A stretch of DNA of 64,000 nucleotides from Mauremys mutica (Eukaryota; Chordata; Testudines; Geoemydidae). The stretch spans positions 111,019,222-111,083,221 of the forward strand of contig NC_059075.1 in the NCBI RefSeq assembly GCF_020497125.1, written 5' to 3'. The notes below the pieces were generated by a model that saw nothing but the letters and a program-made list of their open reading frames with translations, made no database searches and had not been told where the DNA came from. Below are positions 58,026-64,000 of this stretch, piece by piece. A program made the position numbers and the translations under genes. Numbering within the stretch: position 1 is the stretch's first letter; each line of letters begins with the position of its first letter.

Positions 58026-60004
58026 GCAGAGCCAAGAGAAGCCAGGCAGTAGAACTCTGAGCAGCTAAGGAGAGAGGTCTGAGCAGCTTGACAGGCATCC
58101 TGTCCAGCTTACAGCAGCCCCTCGCATAGGGACATCCAGAAAAGCCAGAGAGGGGGCCCAGAGAAAAGAGACAAAACCCAGGACTCTACACTTACTCTCA
58201 ACATCTGTAAGCCCTTCTTCCCTGTATTACTTGTTCTACATTCCAGCTGATACCATGCCATATATCTGTCATTAAAATCTGAATGGAATTTTATAGCTGC
58301 TATTTGAAGTCAAATCTACCCTCCTCAGAAAAGATCTCCTCAATACATTAAGTTTGGAACAGGTTAAAAAAAAAAGCCTCCTTGCCATCTCTCTTCACCT
58401 CCTTGCACTACTGAATACATTACACAGAAGCTAATCTTCTTGTCTGATAATCAATACTCATCAAAGTTCAGAACCTTAGCTTCTAACCAAAGTCTAAGGA
58501 TAATATTCAGACTAATGATACACAACACCACTTCATTAGCATTCCTGGATTCTAGGGTCTAGGCATTTGGATAAACTACTAATGCATTGACTTGCTGATC
58601 CAGACCAACAGAGCTTTCAACACATTGACTTGTTGATAACCCCTATAAAATACAAATATAACTGAGAACTGCTGATCCACACTAATGCACTTACTTCATG
58701 ATACAGTCCAATAAAAATACTAATGCATTAAAACTCCTGATGCAGTCCTATTAAATCAAGGTTTCTTTACCATGGAGGTGTCCTAGTTTTCTTTCCCAAG
58801 AGCAGCCCTTTCAGCACGAGTGAGGCTGTACTGCTTTGAGAAGGACAAAACACTGAGGAACCCTGCCCTGAGTCATGACAAGGTTATAATGGCTCAGAAA
58901 AGGTGACGTGCTTGACAGGAGTTTGGCAAAGAAGACATTCTGCAGCCTATTTCAGATACAGGAGAGAAGGTGTGGCGTGGCTACGGTAGATAAGCTCAAG
59001 GATGGGGAAAATGCAAGAGACACTTTTCCATCATCTTCAATTTCTCACGCAGAACTGGTGGGTAGATTTGCAAAGGATATGTCTTTAGGGGCAAGGACAT
59101 CCTGTCATAAAATCTAGGGAGCAGGAGGTGCTGTTTTGACAACCACTAAGGATTCTGCGCCAGCCAAAGGAATTCTATAACATGAATGCCAGTTTTATAG
59201 GATTGCCATTATGAGCCCTCGCAAATGTTAAATAATAGGACTTTAGGGAATGTAGCTTACAAGAACGTTACTTCTCTTGTTAAGATGGCATGAGGCAGGG
59301 GAGGACTGACTCATTATGAACCTGATAAGCTTCTCTAAAACTCAAGACCATCCATCTGGATAACGTATTATTCGAAACAGGCAATTCCAGTGTTACCAAT
59401 TTCCAAAGACATAAATTATTTATCACCTTGAATCATTGTGTTGAATCCAAATACAGTCTGTTCTATTTAGTCTGTCATTTGTTGATGTACACAGTCTTAG
59501 GAAAATGGTCTTATTAATTAAATTTCAGAGTTAACCGAAACAGCCAAAATTACTTCCAGCAAAACAACAGATCAAGCTGTGTAAACAGGGCACAATTAAT
59601 AAGTTTCACAAAGAGATTGTGTACTCTGAGGGCCTGTATCTCTTCTAATCAGAATTAGCACTAACAAAAAGTTGGACATATGAAGTATGTAGATTTTAAA
59701 CACTCCAATGTGGGCTCCAGAAAGGACCCCACGGCTAAGCGTAGATTTCATGAATCAAAATATCAGTTAAAACCTGGGTTCAGTTCAAAATATATCCGTA
59801 GAACTGGGATGTAAGATGCTCTATAAGACTGTACTTAGAAAGCAGAAATGGTTATGGAATATTCTCTTCGACCAGCTGTTGTAGCATGAAACGCAGCCTT
59901 AAATAATGTAATCTGTGATTGAGTTAGAATACAAAGTATGCGCAACCAATACATTTAAGGAATGGTAAGGTTCCAAAGTGAAGCCCTCCAAGGTCTGGAG
60001 AGGA
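58026..60004. other. No gene recognised
   Basis: About 2 kb with no exon or named repeat that I can support. Confidence 0.4.
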
Positions 60005-61100
60005 AACAATGAAGGTTGCCTGTGCCAGCCTGACTCTGCCCCCTTGTGAATATGCATTATGATACTGTCTTTAATTAAATGACCAGTGTCCACCGCACAT
60101 GAGGCAGACTAGGTCTTATTAGGTCAATTAACCTTATAGGCAGCACCTGCAGGAGAACCAGGGCTCAATAAAGCCTAACCAAAGAAAAAGTTTGTCTGGG
60201 AAGGAGCAGGTCAGGCCTGTGTAAAGGGATAAAACTGAGAACAGAAGGGGGCTGCGGGGAAAGTAGTCTGCAGTCACTCCCTGGGAGAAGGGAGGTTTGT
60301 TTGGGGCTACAGAGTTTGGCAAATTGTCAAAGAGGGGAGACAGTCTACACTTACTCCCTGGGAAGAGTTTGGGTTGGGAGTGGGGAGGAGAAGATAGAAA
60401 AGGGAAGTAAGAAGGTGTACAGAAAAATAGTGACAGGGTCTGGAGCAAGTAGATCATAATTGCTGAACTCAGGGTCCCTGGGCTGAACCTGGAGCAGTGG
60501 GTGTTCTCTTGGGTTCTCCTACCAGCTTCTGGGAAAGTGGCACAGGACCTGGCTTGGGACCAGAAGACTGTCTGGAACAGCATGTGAACAGCAGATTCAG
60601 TGAGACTTTGAAACCCCGGAAGAGGAGGACCACAGTCCTGGCTGGAGGGCTGAGTCATAAAGAGGGAGCACTGTCCGCGAGTCCTGTAGAGCAAGAGGGA
60701 TGCAGTGTGAGCATCCAGTGGAAGGGAGCATCTGACCTGAAAAGAGCCACTGGGATATGCAGCCACAAGGAGGCAATTCGACAGTGAGTAAACCCCATTA
60801 CAATCACAAACTATTTTTTCTGCAGGATCCCTCTCTCATTCAGTGCAGAGGACCAACTCTGCTGAGTAAGAGAGGCATCTTATCAATATTCTTTTAAACT
60901 TTATTGTTCAAGGTGTGGCCCTATATCTCATTTACTGCCCCACTATCCAGCCCCTGCACTAGAGAAAGCATTAGGCTTCTATATGGCTCTAACTGTTCTC
61001 ATCACTGAGCGCCTCACATACCTTGAGGAATTTATACTCACGATACCCCTGTGAGGTGAGGAGGTATTATCATCACCAACATACAATGCATAAATTAGAT
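60005..61100 (+). repeat. Old 1-kb element, copy 3, split by an LTR-like repeat
   Basis: The left part (60012-60079) has 'aaggttgcctgtgcc' and 'cccccttgtgaatatgcattatgatac'. It resumes at 60803 with 'atcacaaactattttttctgcaggatcc' and continues with 'tattgttcaaggtgtggccctat' and 'cccctgtgaggtgagg', collinear with copies 1 and 2. Confidence 0.6.
60080..60802 (+). repeat. LTR-like repeat, related to 42109-43120
   Basis: It begins tgaccagtgtccaccgcaca and ends gtaaaccccattaca. A TATA-like gggataaaac lies near 60227. It interrupts the old 1-kb element, so its borders are supported by both the comparison with 42.1 kb and the broken host sequence. A 210-codon minus-strand frame (60766-60134) lies wholly inside and is not a recognisable protein. 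Confidence 0.6.
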
Positions 61101-61818
61101 GTTACCCTACAGACCAGAGCTAGCACATGAAGAATCCACAATCCTGACTGCCACAGCACTAGCACACGGGGAATCCATAATTTAGCATTTACATAGCACT
61201 TATTTATTTAATTCAGAATTAAAACCAGTAAACAACCAATGCACAGAAGTTGTAATCTAGATGCACACAACAGTAATTGTATGTTCTGATTATAAATCAC
61301 TAGGGTACTGACTATTTAAAAATCTAGATCCAAACAACATTGCAAATTTCACATTTATTCCCCATAACAAGCTCATTCCTTTTTTATTACAATGTTCACA
61401 TACAGCATGTTTACTATAAAATGGACAAAACCCAGCTCAGACATGCTGATGACTTATATAATGTGCAGGCAAACACAGTATCTTTATGGCAGCTGATGCC
61501 ATAAAACGGCCTTCATTCCCCACAAAAATAGGCTATGTGCCATTATTCAGCAAAGTAATAATCATCACAAGACACTTCCAACTGGACAGAAGCCCACGAT
61601 ACACTGAGAATCCAATACCCTTTCCCCATCCAATATTATCTGAAATTTGCAGGAAGCAGAGAGAAGAAAACAAACTGGGCAATGAAATAACAAAATACAA
61701 AGTAATCTTCATGTTAAAAAATACTGCTAAAAATACTTAGAATCTGGGTTAAACTGATTAAATAGATTTAGAAGGCTCTTGTTTTGTAGAATATGTCTAA
61801 ACAGCACTGTGTGACATA
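61101..61818. other. No gene recognised
   Basis: A+T-rich spacer without an identifiable feature. Confidence 0.45.
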
Positions 61819-61820
61819 TA

Positions 61821-62008
61821 CACCTCTACCCAGATATAATGCGACCTGATATAACACAAATTCGGATGCAACACGGTAAAGCAGTGCTCCGGAGGGGCGG
61901 GGCTGCGCACTTCAGCAGATCAAAGCAAATTCAATATAACACAGTTTCACCTATAACACGGTAAGATTTTTTGGCTCCCGAGGACAGCGTTATATCGGGG
62001 TAGAGGTG
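61821..62008. mobile_element. Tc1/mariner-type MITE, 188 bp
   Basis: The ends cacctctaccc and gggtagaggtg are perfect inverted repeats, each flanked by TA (61819-61820 and 62009-62010), the Tc1/mariner target. Internal 'gatataa..' and 'ttatatc' words are inverted too. Non-coding. Confidence 0.85.
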
Positions 62009-62605
62009 TACTAATAATCTCAGGTTTTACATTCTTTGGGCTCTAGGGACTGATTACTTTTAATTATTTCTGAAAAGCCTTTTTTTCTTATTTTAAGAAA
62101 CCTTTTTTCTCAGATTAATTTTTAAGAAACTTTTGTAAAAACACAAAGTTGATGCTCACACTGCCTGCTCCTACAAACAGCAGTTAGTGTTAGCTGGTAG
62201 GCAGGACAAACTCACAGCTCAGAAAATCTGAAAATCCTCAGGATACAATTTTCTTGCGAGATTCCCTGTACAAACAACACATATCAGAAATATACCAAAC
62301 TTTTATTTCCTTCTCTCTTTCTTACGTACTCCTTTTGTTTTCTTTGGGTATCGAAGGACCTGTGGATGTTTTAACGAAGAAGGAATATAAAAACATGTTT
62401 TTTATCAAAGCATTGGAAGGTCAAAGTCGAGTCAGTGAAGAGAGGAGGACATAGGCAATAGAAGAAAATAAATGTCTTGGATGAGCAGTCAAAAGGGCTT
62501 GTTGGAATGATCATAATCAGTGGTGGAAAAGTATGGTGCAGAGTATTGAGGAAGCCTCTAAAAGACATAATCAGAAATGTGTATTTGAGACTTTGAAGGT
62601 CCCAG
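62009..62605. other. No gene recognised
   Basis: A+T-rich spacer; part of 62400-62600 may belong to the LINE downstream, but no motif shows it. Confidence 0.4.
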
Positions 62606-64000
62606 TTGGATGTCCGTTCTCACAGCTTCTGCCAGTATTGGATAAAAATAGAAAATACTGCCGGGATATATGCACAATATAAGCATTGGTGTGAGCATTT
62701 TTGTGAATTAATGATCAGATTCTCACCAAGATGTAAAAGGCAACTTAATCCAAAAATGAACCCAACAGAAAAGAAGCCTGTGATAGAGAAAGACTTACAG
62801 ACAAAGAGCTACAAAATGATAAAGCATCTGGGTCTTGACAATATTTCATCAGGATTGCTAAAGAGTGGAGGTGCGAATTTAATTCACTGGCTTCACAGGG
62901 TTGTCTTAAAAGTTTGGGGAAATGGCCACATTCCAGTAGATTGGGAAAGGGGGAGCATCATCCCTTTTTCAGAAAAGGAGAGTGATCAGCTTGCTCAAAT
63001 TATAAGGGAATAAAACTGCTGTCAGTCCCAAGGAAGGTGATTATGATCATACCACTGAACTGACCGGAATACTGTCTCAACCCAAAAATGAGACACAGTG
63101 TGGTTTCCATACAGGTCAATCTACATTATATATGCTCTGCAGAAAGTTACTGAAAAATAACTAGAGTGACAAAAGGAAGTTAAGCATCCCATTTATAGAC
63201 TTTGCAACCACTTTTGACTCAGTGCATCAATCAGCACTGTGGATACTGCAACACCAATATAGGGTGCCTGAGGACTTACTGGGGCTAGTGGAGGAACTGA
63301 ACCATGGTACATTTAGCTATGTGAGGGTCAACAGTTGTATTAGGCAGGTTTTCAGTAGAATCAGGAGTATGCCATGGATGTGTTCTCTCACCTATGTTTT
63401 AATAGGCTATCTGATAGTAAAGCTGACTGAGGCCAAAGTATGAGGTATACAATTTAAATCTTAGAGGATATTGAATATGTTGATAGATATTGTCTTACTT
63501 GTAGAGGCTACTCGCCAACTACAGCTAATGCTGGAAGAGCTGTGAAAAACTGCAGAATCTGTGGGATGTAAGATCAATGGTGATAAAACCAAAGCTATTC
63601 ATTGCCTCCTATAAAATGGAAATGAATGATCTGCTGATGCTGCACGTAGATGGCAATGACATTGAATGGGTGAATAGGTTTATCTATCTCGGTAGTTCTA
63701 TAACGGAAGAAGTCACACATTGGATCGATCTTCCATCAATGGCATTTCAGCATCTTCAAAGACTGCTGTTTGGGAGGCGGGGTGTCTTTGTGATGACTAA
63801 GATATGAGTGTTCAACTCAGTAGTGATGACAACACTGTTATATGGAGCAGAAACATGGCTGTTAAAAGCACATGAGGAGAGGAAGCAAAACAGTTTTCGG
63901 TGTCAAAAGTTACGGCGTATTCTTAACATCTATTGGCTTGATTTTTGTCACAAACGAGAAGATACTTAGATGATCCTGGGAAGTTGTAGTCTGGCACCAA
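62606..64000 (+). pseudogene. Second non-LTR retrotransposon (endonuclease/RT type), decayed and cut by the window edge
   Basis: Pieces in shifting frames match the reverse-transcriptase ORF of a non-LTR element distinct from CR1. At 62606-63013 it reads HWLHRVVLKVWGNGHIPVDWERGSIIPF-type residues (the finger region). At 63195-63300 it reads FIDFATTFDSVHQSALW, equivalent to motif A, then PEDLLGLVEELNHGTFSYVRVNS. The YxDD motif region near 63480 is degraded. Near 63690 WVNRFIYLGSSITEE and near 63835 LLYGAETWLLKA mark the C-terminal part. Frameshifts and stops make it a pseudogene. The clade (RTE-, I- or L2-like) cannot be told without a search. Confidence 0.8.

Noticed and set aside
60134..60766. 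210-codon minus-strand frame
   Set aside because: It lies wholly inside an LTR-like repeat, has no domain, and the repeat's own promoter-like box is on the other strand.

Overview
The window looks like turtle (probably cryptodiran) nuclear DNA. Three tRNA-headed SINEs of the chelonian CryI type carry a CR1-derived tail with the usual 'caggaggtc / gacctcctgaggtcccttccaac' wording (13.14, 23.88 and 37.14 kb). They sit among CR1 remnants, several hAT-like and Harbinger-like non-autonomous DNA elements, and solo LTRs. Taxon is inferred from repeat content only. I recognise no host protein-coding gene, rRNA or tRNA gene. The window reads as intergenic or deep intronic DNA, A+T-rich outside the transposons.

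The main feature is a complete Harbinger-type DNA transposon at 4661-9495. It has 16-bp terminal inverted repeats (15/16 identical) and a 3-bp TTG target duplication. A PIF/Harbinger transposase gene runs rightwards from the left end (5039-6322, 427 aa). A Myb/SANT-like DNA-binding partner runs leftwards from the right end as two exons (9105-8529 and 7672-7242, 335 aa when spliced). The genes are convergent and start 378 and 391 bp inside their ends. Both ends carry clustered TTCGAA/TCGAA motifs and a shared ggtgcactgtggga block. This is the two-protein architecture known from Harbinger elements and from the domesticated HARBI1/NAIF1 pair. The transposase reads through without a break, but Asn replaces the Asp expected in the 'GD-x-AYPL' motif, so this copy may lack nuclease activity while its Myb partner is intact.

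Around it lie non-autonomous elements whose ends resemble the autonomous termini (19996-20571, 21920-22215, 41434-41682; degraded 18897-19187 and 24118-24321). hAT-like elements with 8-bp target duplications lie at 16231-16523, 19276-19674, 23553-23778, 36582-37046, 39137-40701, 41834-43588, 42327-42966 and 50221-50343. There is a TA-flanked Tc1/mariner-type element (61821-62008), three LTRs with TG...CA ends (22647-23428, 44143-44589, 50426-51546), a pair of related LTR-like repeats (42109-43120, 60080-60802), a decayed CR1 reverse-transcriptase fragment (56550-57930), and a second decayed non-LTR retrotransposon that runs off the right edge (62606-64000).

Nested insertions give a relative chronology: hAT within LTR-like repeat within hAT at 41.8-43.6 kb; an LTR inside a palindromic element at 22.5-23.5 kb; a short TIR element inside CR1 at 56.8-57.2 kb; an LTR-like repeat inside an old 1-kb TIR element at 60.0-61.1 kb. 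The remaining single-copy-looking tracts contain no convincing exons; a few read like candidate conserved non-coding elements, which only a cross-species alignment could confirm.
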